Shown: one piece after another, positions 1 through 7,850 of the stretch
Numbering within the stretch: the first letter of the stretch is position 1
Layout of the letters: each line of letters opens with the position of its first letter
NCBI GenBank assembly: GCA_963666415.2
Contig: CAXXPD010000003.1
Span: 2,170,001-2,234,000 of the forward strand
From: Bin87 sp963666415
GTDB lineage: Bacteria; Chloroflexota; Dehalococcoidia; Lucifugimonadales; UBA3495
Length of the DNA: 64,000 nt
Reading direction: 5' to 3'
Notes under the pieces: generated by a model
What the model was told of the DNA's origin: nothing
What the model saw: only the letters and a program-made list of their open reading frames with translations
The model's database searches: none
Translations under genes and position numbers: made by a program

Positions 1-1005
1 GCGCATGAGTTCGTCGCGGGCGCCAGCGCCTTCGGTGTCGGCGATGGCCACGAAGATAGCGCCGGCGATTTCGGTAAGAGGGACTGATACGTCCACAATC
101 TCCGCGCCCAGCCCGGCCAGTGTTTCCAGCGCTCGCTCAGTGGCCTGGCGCACATCGGCGTGCATATCGGGCGCGTCGCACAACTCGCGTAGACGGCCCA
201 CTCGCATCCCGCGAACGTCGCCGTCCAGCATGGCAAGATAGTTGGGCACCGGGCGCCGGCTGGTTGTTGGATCCAGCGGGTCATAACCGGCGATGGCCTC
301 CAGAACCAGCGCGCAATCTTCCACCGTCTTGGTCATTGGCGAAGCGGCATCCATAAACCAGCACATTGGCGTGATGCCGAACCGGCTGATGCGGGTGAAG
401 GTGGGCCGCAAGCCAACCGCGTTGCAGTATGACGCCGGCCCACGACCGCTTCCGCCGGTGTCCTCACCGACTGATGCCGCCAGCAGGTTCGCCGCCAACG
501 CCGCGCCAGAGCCACTGCTGGACTCGCCCGGAGTATGGTCGCGGCGCCAGGGATTTTGCGGGGTGCCGTAGGGTGGATCGGCAGTGCCGCCCATCGCCAG
601 CTCGCTGAGGTTCAGCTTGCCCAACAGGATCGCCCCGGCGGCCTTGAGCCTCGTAACCACGGTGCAATCCATGGCGGGTACATTATCGGCGTAGGCGCGA
701 GAACCGTTGCTGGTCAGGATGCCGGCGGTGTTGAACTGGTCTTTGATGCCGATGGGCACGCCGAACAATGCGCCGTTGCTGGAATCATCGCCTCGCCGTA
801 GCGAGTCATCAGCATCCGAGGCGGCTCCCAACGCTTCTTCACGGCACACCGTGATGTACGACTTTATTTCCCCATCCATAAGGTCGATACGACGCAGATA
901 GGCGTTCACTGCATCGGTGGCCGTAAAGTCGCCGGAGCGGATGGCGGCCGCCGTCGCCTGGGCAGACAGGAAAACGATGTCGTCGGGGTTGGTTGGCGTG
1001 GTCAA
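1..1005 (-). CDS. Amidase-signature hydrolase (GatA-like), 3' end outside window
   Basis: This is an amidase-signature enzyme that hydrolyses an amide bond or transfers its ammonia. The Ser-cisSer-Lys triad is visible: Lys88 in GVPIGIKDQ, the Ser pair 162-163 in PGESSSGSGAAL, and the nucleophile Ser186 in EDTGGSGRGP. The start is a TTG at 1005 with GGAG seven bases upstream. No ATG lies nearer the conserved N-terminus. It begins 13 bases after the stop of a small GatC-like gene, so the two are probably co-transcribed. That pairing favours a GatA-type subunit, but no gatB is seen, and many stand-alone amidases look the same. The reading frame is open to base 1, so about the last quarter to third of the protein is missing. 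Confidence 0.85.
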   Translation of the reverse strand, partial: MTTPTNPDDIVFLSAQATAAAIRSGDFTATDAVNAYLRRIDLMDGEIKSYITVCREEALGAASDADDSLRRGDDSSNGALFGVPIGIKDQFNTAGILTSNGSRAYADNVPAMDCTVVTRLKAAGAILLGKLNLSELAMGGTADPPYGTPQNPWRRDHTPGESSSGSGAALAANLLAASVGEDTGGSGRGPASYCNAVGLRPTFTRISRFGITPMCWFMDAASPMTKTVEDCALVLEAIAGYDPLDPTTSRRPVPNYLAMLDGDVRGMRVGRLRELCDAPDMHADVRQATERALETLAGLGAEIVDVSVPLTEIAGAIFVAIADTEGAGARDELMR

Positions 1006-1018
1006 CGGGAAGCTCCGT

Positions 1019-1216
1019 TCAGTCTGCGGCGTCCGGGTCCGGGAATATGGTTACTGGTTCCAGCCCTTCCAGATCCAGCTCACGCAGTCGATCCAGCTCC
1101 TGCATGAGGCTACCGAAACGGTTGGCGACCTCGGGTAAATCGGCATCTTCAATGGGTATGCCGACCAGCCCGGCCAGCAGTCTGACCTGACCTTCTGGTG
1201 AGTTATCGGTGGTCAT
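1019..1216 (-). CDS. GatC-like small subunit
   Basis: A 65-residue acidic protein resembling GatC, the small subunit that stabilises GatA in the tRNA-dependent amidotransferase. The pattern LAGLVGIPIEDADLPEV followed by a helical region and LEPVTIFPDPDAAD matches the GatC layout of an N-terminal helix pair and a Pro-rich tail. It is shorter than usual GatC (about 95 residues). I chose the ATG at 1216, which has GGGAG ten bases upstream; an in-frame ATG at 1252 would add 12 residues. The amidase gene follows 13 bases downstream. It could also be a small partner of a non-tRNA amidase, as in the AtzG family. Confidence 0.65.
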   Translation of the reverse strand: MTTDNSPEGQVRLLAGLVGIPIEDADLPEVANRFGSLMQELDRLRELDLEGLEPVTIFPDPDAAD

Positions 1217-1297
1217 AGGCAGGGTACTCCCGGTTAAAAAATATGGGTGCATCGGTACGATACGGGATTGGCATTACGGGTGTCAAACCGGCTCGTG

Positions 1298-3403
1298 TTA
1301 ATCCAACCATCGCTCGAACCAGTCCATCATCCGTTGCAGGTAGGCCTGTCGCAAGGCGACGTGGCCGGTGCGCAGGAACCCGTGGCCGCAGCCGGGGAAG
1401 CGCACCATTTCCACCTCTTTGTCCAGTCGTTTCAGCATCTGGAAATACTGCTCACTTTGGCCGATGGGACAGCGGGCGTCAGCCTCGCCGTGGAGCAGCA
1501 GCACCGGCGTGTTCACCTGGGGCGCAAAGGTGATGGGAGAACGTTGCAACAGTCGGTAGGCCAGGCTGTCCACACCCTCCGCCAGCTCGGTTACCATCGG
1601 TACGGTGGCGGGCGCGCCACCCGATGGGCGGGCCGACCACTGGGTCTCGCCGAAGCTGGCCGCGATGTCGGAAGTGCCGTACATGCTCCAGAGGTCGATA
1701 CAGGGGGCGCCGGCGACGGCAGCGCGGAACCGTTGGTCGTGGCCGATGGTCCAGGTGGTCATAAAGCCGCCGTAGCTATAGCCGTGGATCAGGAGGCGGT
1801 CGCTATCCACATAGGGTCGTTCGCAAACGGCGTCTACCGCCGACATCAAATCCTGGTAATCCTCGCCTCCCCAGTCGCCCAGCACCGCATCAACAAACTC
1901 CTCGCCGTAGGTGGATGAGCCGCGCGGGTTGACGGCCAGCACCAGGTAACCAGCCGTGGCCGGCACCTGATGCCAAGGCACAAAGGAGTCGTAGAATGCC
2001 CCGTTGGGGCCGCCGTGAATCTCCAGCAGCATCGGGTAACTTTGTGCCGGATCGAAGCCGGGTGGATGATACAGGCGACATTCAATGCCCCACCTGCCGC
2101 GCTTGATGGCGAACTTTTCCATTGATGCCGGCGGGTGTTCAGAGAGCCAGCCGTCGTTGTGGTCGGTGATGCGGCGGCGGGCGCGGTGCGAACCGTCATG
2201 TCCGTTCAGCGTCAGGAGGTGCATTTCGGGCGGCAATTCGGGGGCGGATGATGCCAGCGCGACCTGAGCTACCGAGGCATCCATCGCGATTCCCGACACC
2301 AGCTCGCCGCCTTCGGTCAGTGCCACCGGTTCCGCATCGGAGCCAGCCGACGCGACCGCCAGCGAGTACAGCCGCGTTTCGCCGGCAGCGTCGGCCAGGA
2401 ACAGGATGCGCCCCTCGTTGCCGCCATTAGAATCATCGGCGACCCAGCGCAGTTCCAGCGGCGGGTAAATGCCGGGGTAGCCAAGGCAGGGCCGAATGCG
2501 GTCGTCGGTGATGCGGCGCGGCCTCTCGCCGGGCTGCAAAATGTACAGGTAGGCTTGCCACAACACCGTCAGGCCATCGCCGGTGGCTCCCGCCGCCGCC
2601 AGCTTTTGCCCGTCGGGAGACCAGATGACGGCAGCAGCGTCGGTCAGTCCCTGCGACCACGATACGGGCGCTGGCATTTCGGCATCGTCCGCAGGGTCGG
2701 CTGGCACGTCGATGACGTAGACCTCGTTGGTTGCGGTAACATCCCGCGCATCGGACCGACCGGATATGAAGGCGATCCGGTTGCCATCCGGAGACCAGGC
2801 CGGCGCCATGTCGTCCCAATCGCCATCGGTGAGCTGGGTTGTTGCGCCGGTGGTGGCGTCCGCAGTGAACAGGTGGAAGTGACAGTCGCCGCGCCATCCG
2901 ATGGCGTCGTGGCGATAGCGAATCCGATGTACCTCTCGCACTTTTGGCTCATCCGGCCGAGTGGCGTCGCTGGGTGCACCATCGTCAGGGCAACGGTCGG
3001 CGACCACCACGAGACGAGATGAGTCGGGAGACCAGGCGAATTCGCGGACGCTGGTTGCCAGATTGGTCAGTCGCGACGCTTCACCGCCGTGAGCCGACAT
3101 GGTCCAAACCTGCCTGGGGGAGTCCGGGCCGTCAGAGCCGGGCCGCAGGAATGCCAGCGTGTTGCCGTCGGGCGAGTAGCGGGGGTGGGTGTCGGCGTCG
3201 CCACGAGTGAAGGGCTGCGGCTTGGCGACACCGGCGGCTCCCGGCGCGGCGGTATCAATCTGGTAGATGCGTGAACGGCTTTCCGAGGTTGCGGCGTCGA
3301 TCCAGGACAGGACGTAGGCACACCGGCTGCCGTCGGGCAACATACTGGGATCGCCGGCAGATTGCAGATATCGGAACAGGTCGGCCCCTATTGGTTGCGT
3401 CAT
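1298..3403 (-). CDS. S9 family prolyl oligopeptidase / acylaminoacyl peptidase
   Basis: A 701-residue serine peptidase of clan SC, family S9. The N-terminal ~430 residues form a beta-propeller built from repeats such as HPRYSPDGNTLAFLR, FAWSPDSSRLVVVAD and PAWSPDGNRIAFISG. The C-terminal alpha/beta-hydrolase domain carries the triad Ser ~543 (HGYSYGGF), Asp ~642 (HGEADARCP) and His ~672 (GCGHGFLR). This architecture is typical of cytoplasmic acylaminoacyl peptidases (S9C), which trim short peptides entering through the propeller pore. No signal peptide is seen. The ATG has GGGAG nine bases upstream. The gene points away from the small-protein gene at 5028; the IS66 element now separates them. 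Confidence 0.93.
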   Translation of the reverse strand: MTQPIGADLFRYLQSAGDPSMLPDGSRCAYVLSWIDAATSESRSRIYQIDTAAPGAAGVAKPQPFTRGDADTHPRYSPDGNTLAFLRPGSDGPDSPRQVWTMSAHGGEASRLTNLATSVREFAWSPDSSRLVVVADRCPDDGAPSDATRPDEPKVREVHRIRYRHDAIGWRGDCHFHLFTADATTGATTQLTDGDWDDMAPAWSPDGNRIAFISGRSDARDVTATNEVYVIDVPADPADDAEMPAPVSWSQGLTDAAAVIWSPDGQKLAAAGATGDGLTVLWQAYLYILQPGERPRRITDDRIRPCLGYPGIYPPLELRWVADDSNGGNEGRILFLADAAGETRLYSLAVASAGSDAEPVALTEGGELVSGIAMDASVAQVALASSAPELPPEMHLLTLNGHDGSHRARRRITDHNDGWLSEHPPASMEKFAIKRGRWGIECRLYHPPGFDPAQSYPMLLEIHGGPNGAFYDSFVPWHQVPATAGYLVLAVNPRGSSTYGEEFVDAVLGDWGGEDYQDLMSAVDAVCERPYVDSDRLLIHGYSYGGFMTTWTIGHDQRFRAAVAGAPCIDLWSMYGTSDIAASFGETQWSARPSGGAPATVPMVTELAEGVDSLAYRLLQRSPITFAPQVNTPVLLLHGEADARCPIGQSEQYFQMLKRLDKEVEMVRFPGCGHGFLRTGHVALRQAYLQRMMDWFERWLD

Positions 3404-3497
3404 TACAGGTTCACTCCCTGGCTGTGTGCGTTGAAACGGGCAGCATCGAGACGGGTAATATCCAAAAATTCTCTGGAAATATTAATGTGGTTTTAAC

Positions 3498-4929
3498 GTA
3501 ACAGTTCAGAGTAGAGGGGAAACGAGCAGCTGACGGCAGGCGGCGAGAGGATTTAGACCTTGGGCGCGCCAGGTGCCGAAGATGGATGCCAGCGTCATCT
3601 TGCTCTCGGTGCCCTGCTCCGAGCGGGTGCCGCCGCTGATCTTGCGGCTGATGACCAGATGGCGCAGGCTGCGTTCGGCGGCGTTGTTGTCTGAAGGCAC
3701 GTCCGGTTCGGCCACGAATACGAAGAGTTCCTTGATGTGGCGCTCGATGCGTCGGCACAGCTTGGCCTGGGTTGCCGACGGGTCGTGCCGGAAAGGCTGG
3801 CCGAGGGCCAGCAGTTGTCGTTCCAGGGCCAGTTGGGCGGTGCGCCGCCGCTTGGCCTGGGGATGAGTGCAGGCTTTGGCCCGGTCGTAAATCCCGTGGA
3901 CGGCGTCGGCCCACCTGGCCAGTGGCGCAGCATCGGGGTAGCGGGTGCGCAGGTCGTGGATGTCCCGCAGCAGGTGGGCCCAGCACCGCTGCTTGGGGCC
4001 GTCATAATGGTGGTAGGCGGCGTAGAAATCGCTGACCAATACTCCGGAGAAAGCATCGCTCAGCGCCTCGTCCACGACTGTTTTGCCCCGACCCCGCCGC
4101 AGGAAGTAGCGTTCGGTGGGGGTGCTGAAAGTCCACACGTAGCCGTTGGCCCCGCTCTGACGCCAGCCGGTTTCGTCGGCGTGGACCACTGGGCTGGCGC
4201 GGATGCGGTCCAGGATCGCGGCCACTGCCGGTTGGGCCCGCTGCGCCGTGCGATGGATGGCGCTCACGATGGCCCCCACGCTGAGGCGCAACTGATGCAC
4301 GGTGTCCAGATACCACTGGACGCTGCGGATGGGCAGCCGCCCCTCTTCCCGCAGCGTGGCGATCAGGCTGAGCAGGTTGACGCCGAGGCGCTGCTGACCC
4401 AAGACCACGCCGCCCAGTTCCGCCGGAGGTGTGCAGCGCCGTCGGCAGGCCGGGCAAGTCCGAGCAAGGTAGACGTGCTCGGTGACTTGCGCGGGAACCA
4501 CCGGCAGCTCGATGACCTCCCGAGTGCGCTGGATCCAGCCGCCGGACCGGTGGGCGCCGCAATCGGGACAGTTCTCCATCACGTGCTCCACCCGGTGGGT
4601 CGGTGTCATGCGCGGGCGGGCGAAGCCGTGGCGTCGCTGCTTGCGGGGCCCCTGCTGCGCTGGGGGCTTCCGGCCCGATTTCGCCTTGAGGCCGGGCATT
4701 CGGAGCGGGCCGCCCGGTTTCGCCTGGCCTTCCAGTTCGGCAATCCGCCGCTGCAACCGCTCAATCACCGCCTGTAACTCGGCGATGATGGCAATGAGGA
4801 CAGCGCGGTCGACGGTGGTCAGGTCCACTTCAGTATCCATGCCCTGTATATGACATAACCACCGCCACCCGTGCCAGCGTTCGGCAACCCGCCTTCGGCC
4901 AATTCACCTCACCAAGTCTGAACTGTTAC
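3498..4929 (-). mobile_element. IS66-family element (single-ORF, ISBst12-like)
   Basis: The element is 1432 bp. It begins GTAACAGTTCAGA and ends TCTGAACTGTTAC, a perfect 13-bp inverted repeat with the GTAA ends expected of IS66. It is flanked by a perfect 8-bp target duplication, GTTTTAAC, at 3490-3497 and 4930-4937. It encodes only the large transposase and no tnpA/tnpB, as in the ISBst12 subgroup. It sits between the S9 peptidase and the promoter of the small protein at 5028. The exact duplication and open reading frame suggest a fairly recent insertion. Confidence 0.95.
3506..4840 (-). CDS. IS66 family transposase
   Basis: A 444-residue IS66 transposase (TnpC). Residues 1-45 form a leucine-rich coiled coil. 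A zinc-binding region follows (CPDCGAH and CPACRRRC), then the DDE catalytic core: VHADETGW, LVSDFYAAYHHY and NNAAERSLR. The stop codon lies inside the terminal inverted repeat, which is common in compact single-ORF IS66 elements. The gene appears intact. It may also act on the 113-bp element at 32984, whose ends are closely related. Confidence 0.95.
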   Translation of the reverse strand: MDTEVDLTTVDRAVLIAIIAELQAVIERLQRRIAELEGQAKPGGPLRMPGLKAKSGRKPPAQQGPRKQRRHGFARPRMTPTHRVEHVMENCPDCGAHRSGGWIQRTREVIELPVVPAQVTEHVYLARTCPACRRRCTPPAELGGVVLGQQRLGVNLLSLIATLREEGRLPIRSVQWYLDTVHQLRLSVGAIVSAIHRTAQRAQPAVAAILDRIRASPVVHADETGWRQSGANGYVWTFSTPTERYFLRRGRGKTVVDEALSDAFSGVLVSDFYAAYHHYDGPKQRCWAHLLRDIHDLRTRYPDAAPLARWADAVHGIYDRAKACTHPQAKRRRTAQLALERQLLALGQPFRHDPSATQAKLCRRIERHIKELFVFVAEPDVPSDNNAAERSLRHLVISRKISGGTRSEQGTESKMTLASIFGTWRAQGLNPLAACRQLLVSPLL

Positions 4930-4945
4930 GTTTTAACATTGAGCC

Positions 4946-4974
4946 TTGACGTATCAAGAATCGGTGAATATAAT
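4946..4974 (+). promoter_or_regulatory. Sigma-70-type promoter for the small protein gene
   Basis: A -35 hexamer TTGACG (4946-4951) and a -10 hexamer TATAAT (4969-4974) are separated by exactly 17 bases. It is the best consensus promoter seen in the window. It lies nine bases beyond the IS66 target duplication, so the insertion spared it. Transcription would start near 4981, about 45 bases before the ATG at 5028. Confidence 0.75.
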
Positions 4975-5027
4975 AACAGTAATCGCAATATGGTATGTGG
5001 TTGAACCCCACACAGGAGGAAGCAACG

Positions 5028-5249
5028 ATGGTTACTGTCAACGAACGCCTGAACGCCGAACGCCTTGACCAGCGGCCCGGGTTGCTGAGCGAATTGGTTG
5101 AGCAGGACATGGCCGATATTCTGACGGAATACGGGGCCCGCCTGGAAGACCAGACGCCCGAACGGGTGACCTACCGGCCCTTCCCCAGCCTGGGCTACAG
5201 TGTGCCCATGGCCGGCGTGCGGTACTACTCTTACATACCCGACAAATAG
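5028..5249 (+). CDS. Small protein of unknown function (73 aa)
   Basis: I do not recognise this family. Expression signals are strong: a consensus promoter at 4946-4974, an AGGAGGAA ribosome site seven bases before the ATG, and an intrinsic terminator at 5326-5352. The N-terminal ~45 residues are charged and probably helical (LLSELVEQDMADILTEYGAR). The last ~25 are aromatic and Pro-rich (YRPFPSLGYSVPM and VRYYSYIPDK). A helical leader followed by a short aromatic tail resembles the layout of peptide precursors, but no maturation enzyme or exporter is nearby, so this is only a suggestion. It stands alone between IS66 and IS630 elements; before the insertions it lay between the S9 peptidase (divergent) and the thioredoxin reductase fusion (convergent). 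Confidence 0.7.
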   Translation: MVTVNERLNAERLDQRPGLLSELVEQDMADILTEYGARLEDQTPERVTYRPFPSLGYSVPMAGVRYYSYIPDK

Positions 5250-5275
5250 ACCAGCGCGCCAAGGGCGGGCCGAGC

Positions 5276-5316
5276 GCCTGCAACCATCCGGTTCTACCGA
5301 GAAGTGGGTTGCAGGC
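5276..5316 (+). other. Inverted repeat (hairpin) downstream of the small protein gene
   Basis: GCCTGCAACC (5276-5285) and GGTTGCAGGC (5307-5316) are perfect 10-bp complements with a 21-base loop. No T-run follows, and the terminator hairpin begins ten bases later. It may protect the 3' end of the transcript or mark a small RNA. Confidence 0.6.
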
Positions 5317-5325
5317 CGTTTAGCG

Positions 5326-5352
5326 GGGCCGGAGAATTTCCCCGGCCCTTTT
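5326..5352 (+). terminator. Intrinsic terminator after the small protein gene
   Basis: A 7-bp GC stem (GGGCCGG, 5326-5332, with CCGGCCC, 5342-5348) closes a 9-base loop and is followed by TTTT. It ends the unit that starts at the 4946 promoter. Confidence 0.75.
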
Positions 5353-5393
5353 GGTTGTCCAGTATCCAGCGAGTGGACACAGATTGTCGCCTA

Positions 5394-6602
5394 GTACCGT
5401 TGCCAGGTAGATTTGTAAGAATATAAGAAAACAGCCATACTGGGGCATGATCTTTGTGTGAGGAAGTGCCCAGCCATGGCTGCCATCAAGTATAAAGTAG
5501 AGTTGACCGAGGCCGAACGCTCCCGTCTCAATGAGGTGTCCCAGCGAGGCAAGGCGTCAGTGCGCACCGTGAAGCGTGCGCTGTCGCTGCTCAAGGCTGA
5601 CCAGGGGCTTCGGGACCGTGAGATAGCCGATGTGCTGTTGGTCAACGCGGCCACGGTCGCCAGAGCGCGGAAGCGGTACGTGGAGGAAGGACTTGAGGCC
5701 GCCATCAATGACCGACCGCGGCCGGGCCAGGAGCGCAAGCTGGACGGCGAGCAGGAAGCGCACCTGATCGCCTTCGCGTGCCGCGCCGCGCCCGCAGGGC
5801 ACACGCACTGGACACTCCAGTTGTTGGCCGACCAGGTGGTGGAGTTGGAGTTTGCCGAGAGCATCTCCCTGGAGACGGTGCGCCAGATACTCAAAAAAAC
5901 GAACTCAAGCCCTGGAAGAAGAAAGAGTGGTGTATCCCCAAGGTGAGCGGGGAGTTCGTGGCGCGGATGGAGGACGTGCTGGACCTGTACCAACCGGAGT
6001 ACAATCCGGAGCGTCCGGTAGTGTGTTTCGACGAGACCTCCAGGCAATTGACTGGGGGAGGTGCGTCCGCCCATCGAGGCTGCCCCCGGACGGGTGGCAC
6101 GCTATGACACCGAGTACCAGCGAAACGGGACCCGGAACCTGTTCATGATCTGCGAGCCGAAGGGTGGATGGAGACATGTGGAGGTGACCGAGCGCCGCAC
6201 TGCCGTGGACTTCGCGCACCAGATGCGGTGGCTGGTGGACGAGGCCTACCCTGATGCCGAGGTGGTCAGGCTGGTACTGGACAACCTCAACACCCACAAG
6301 CTCGGCTCGCTCTACGAAGCATTTGAGCCGTGCGAAGCTCGGCGCATCGCCCAACGCCTCGAGTTTCATTACACTCCTACGCATGGCAGCTGGCTGAACA
6401 TGGCTGAGATCGAGTTGAGCGTCTTCAGCAGAGGGTGTCTGAACCGCCGTATCAGCGATGAGCCGGAGCTGCGGCGAGAGGTTGCGGCGCTCGAACGCGA
6501 GCGCAACGCAGCAAAATCAGCCATAGACTGGCGGTTTACCACCCAAGATGCTCGCCGTAAGCTCCAGCATATCTACCCTACAAAACCAGATTGACACGGT
6601 AC
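5394..6602 (+). mobile_element. IS630-family element
   Basis: The element is 1209 bp, flanked by TA at 5392-5393 and 6603-6604, the target duplication of IS630/Tc1-type elements. The inverted ends both start GTACCGT and then diverge (left continues TGCCAGG, right TGTCAAT), with partial similarity up to TTTGTA. It abuts the thioredoxin reductase fusion gene so closely that the TAG expected to end that gene is formed at the junction (6602-6604). It carries one transposase gene in three reading frames. Confidence 0.9.
5476..6594 (+). pseudogene. IS630 transposase, split over three frames
   Basis: The ATG at 5476 has AGGAAG nine bases upstream. The first segment (to about 5900) has the helix-turn-helix domains (LRDREIADVLLVNAATVARA). 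At an A7 run (5893-5899) the protein continues in the -1 frame with LKPWKKKEWCIPKVSGEF and the first catalytic Asp in VVCFDETS. Near 6053-6057 a G5 run shifts the frame again. The last segment has LVLDNLNTHK (second Asp) and NMAEIELSVF (Glu), ending at 6594. The A7 site could be programmed slippage, which is known in IS630 elements. The second break has no obvious programmed signal and looks like a mutation or sequencing error. Confidence 0.85.
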
Positions 6603-7850
6603 TAGTCTCCCGCGTAACCGCGATTGCGAATCTCTGCCTCCATGTGGCCCCGGAATGTTGATTAACGCCGCTGCTCCTTCACCGACCGCCGCAGCGACCT
6701 GTTTGGTGCTCCCGGCGCGGGCGTCGCCGGCGGCAAATACGCCGTGGCGATTGGTCTCCATGCCTGACGCCGCCTTGATGAAACCACGTTCGTCCAGCTC
6801 CACGGTGTCGGACAAAAATGCAGTGTTGGGGTCAAGTCCGATGAACACGAAGACGCCGGACGTGTTCAATCCCTCCTGCTGGCCGGTGTTCACATCCTCA
6901 ACCAGTACCGACGCCAGTTTGCCGTCGCCGCGGAACTCCCGCACGGTGGTATTCAGACGTATGTCCATTTGCGGGTGAGCCGCTGCCTTGTCCTGCAAAA
7001 CCTGGCTGGCACGGAGACGGTCGCCAACTTCCAGCACGGTTACGTGGGACGCGAACCGGGTGAGGAACAATCCTTCCTCGATGCCGCTGTTGCCTCCGCC
7101 CACCACCAGCGTGTCCAGGTCCCGATAAAACGGCCCGTCGCACGTGGCGCAGAAATGCACCCCGGCACCGATGAAATCATCTTCGCCCGGGACGTTGAGC
7201 CGCCGGTATCGGGTGCCCGGTGTCAGCAGCACGGCTGGGGCACGGTACTCTTCGCCCGACTCGGTGACCGCCGTGCGGACGCCGCCATCGTGGCCGTCCG
7301 CGTCTGGCGGTTGGCCGGGGTCGATGGAGGACACAGTTTGCGCGATGAGCAGCTCGACGCCGAAGCGTTCCGCCTGCTCCCGCATCTGGTCGGCCAGGTC
7401 GGAACCGGAGATGCCCTGGGCAAAGCCGGGGTAGTTGTCGATTCGCTCCGTTGAGCCGGCCTGCCCGCCAATGCCGCTGCGTTCGATTACCAGCGTGTCC
7501 ATCCCTTCGCGGGCGGCATAGATGGCAGCAGTCAAGCCCGATGGGCCACCGCCGACGATAATGAGGTCGTAGTAGGAGCGGCTGGCGCGGGCATTGATGC
7601 CCAGGCGCGCGGCCAGCTCGGCGTTGGTCGGCTCGACAAGAATGGGGCCACCGTCGTCGAATACGATGGTCGGGATAATCTGGCGACCGTTGTTGAGTTG
7701 CTGCACGGTCTGCTGTGCGTTGGCATCCTGCTCGATATCAACCCATCGATAGGGGATACGATGCTCGGCGAGGAACTGCTTGGAGCGACGGCAATCGGGG
7801 CACCACAGCGCTCCGTAAACTGTCAGGTTTGGCTCCGCTGGCGTGGTCAC
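6573..7850 (-). CDS. Glutaredoxin-thioredoxin reductase fusion; C-terminus frameshifted
   Basis: A flavoprotein disulfide reductase with its own redox partner. Residues ~8-85 are a glutaredoxin/mycoredoxin-like domain with CPDC (Cys17, Cys20). The rest is a TrxB-type reductase: FAD motif VGGGPSGLTAAIYAA, redox pair CATC (Cys234, Cys237), NADPH motif GGGNSGIEEG, and a terminal FAD motif ending GVFAAGDAR. I chose the GTG at 7850, which overlaps the upstream CoA-transferase stop as GTGA and has GGAG seven bases upstream; an ATG at 7874 is possible. Near 6650 one extra C changes the last residues. Without it the protein would end at TAG 6604-6602 with the usual RNRGYAGD-type tail. As it stands, it reads into the IS630 end. 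The core is intact, so activity may survive. Confidence 0.88.
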   Translation of the reverse strand: MTTPAEPNLTVYGALWCPDCRRSKQFLAEHRIPYRWVDIEQDANAQQTVQQLNNGRQIIPTIVFDDGGPILVEPTNAELAARLGINARASRSYYDLIIVGGGPSGLTAAIYAAREGMDTLVIERSGIGGQAGSTERIDNYPGFAQGISGSDLADQMREQAERFGVELLIAQTVSSIDPGQPPDADGHDGGVRTAVTESGEEYRAPAVLLTPGTRYRRLNVPGEDDFIGAGVHFCATCDGPFYRDLDTLVVGGGNSGIEEGLFLTRFASHVTVLEVGDRLRASQVLQDKAAAHPQMDIRLNTTVREFRGDGKLASVLVEDVNTGQQEGLNTSGVFVFIGLDPNTAFLSDTVELDERGFIKAASGMETNRHGVFAAGDARAGSTKQVAAAVGEGAAALINIPGPHGGRDSQSRLRGRLVPCQSGFVG

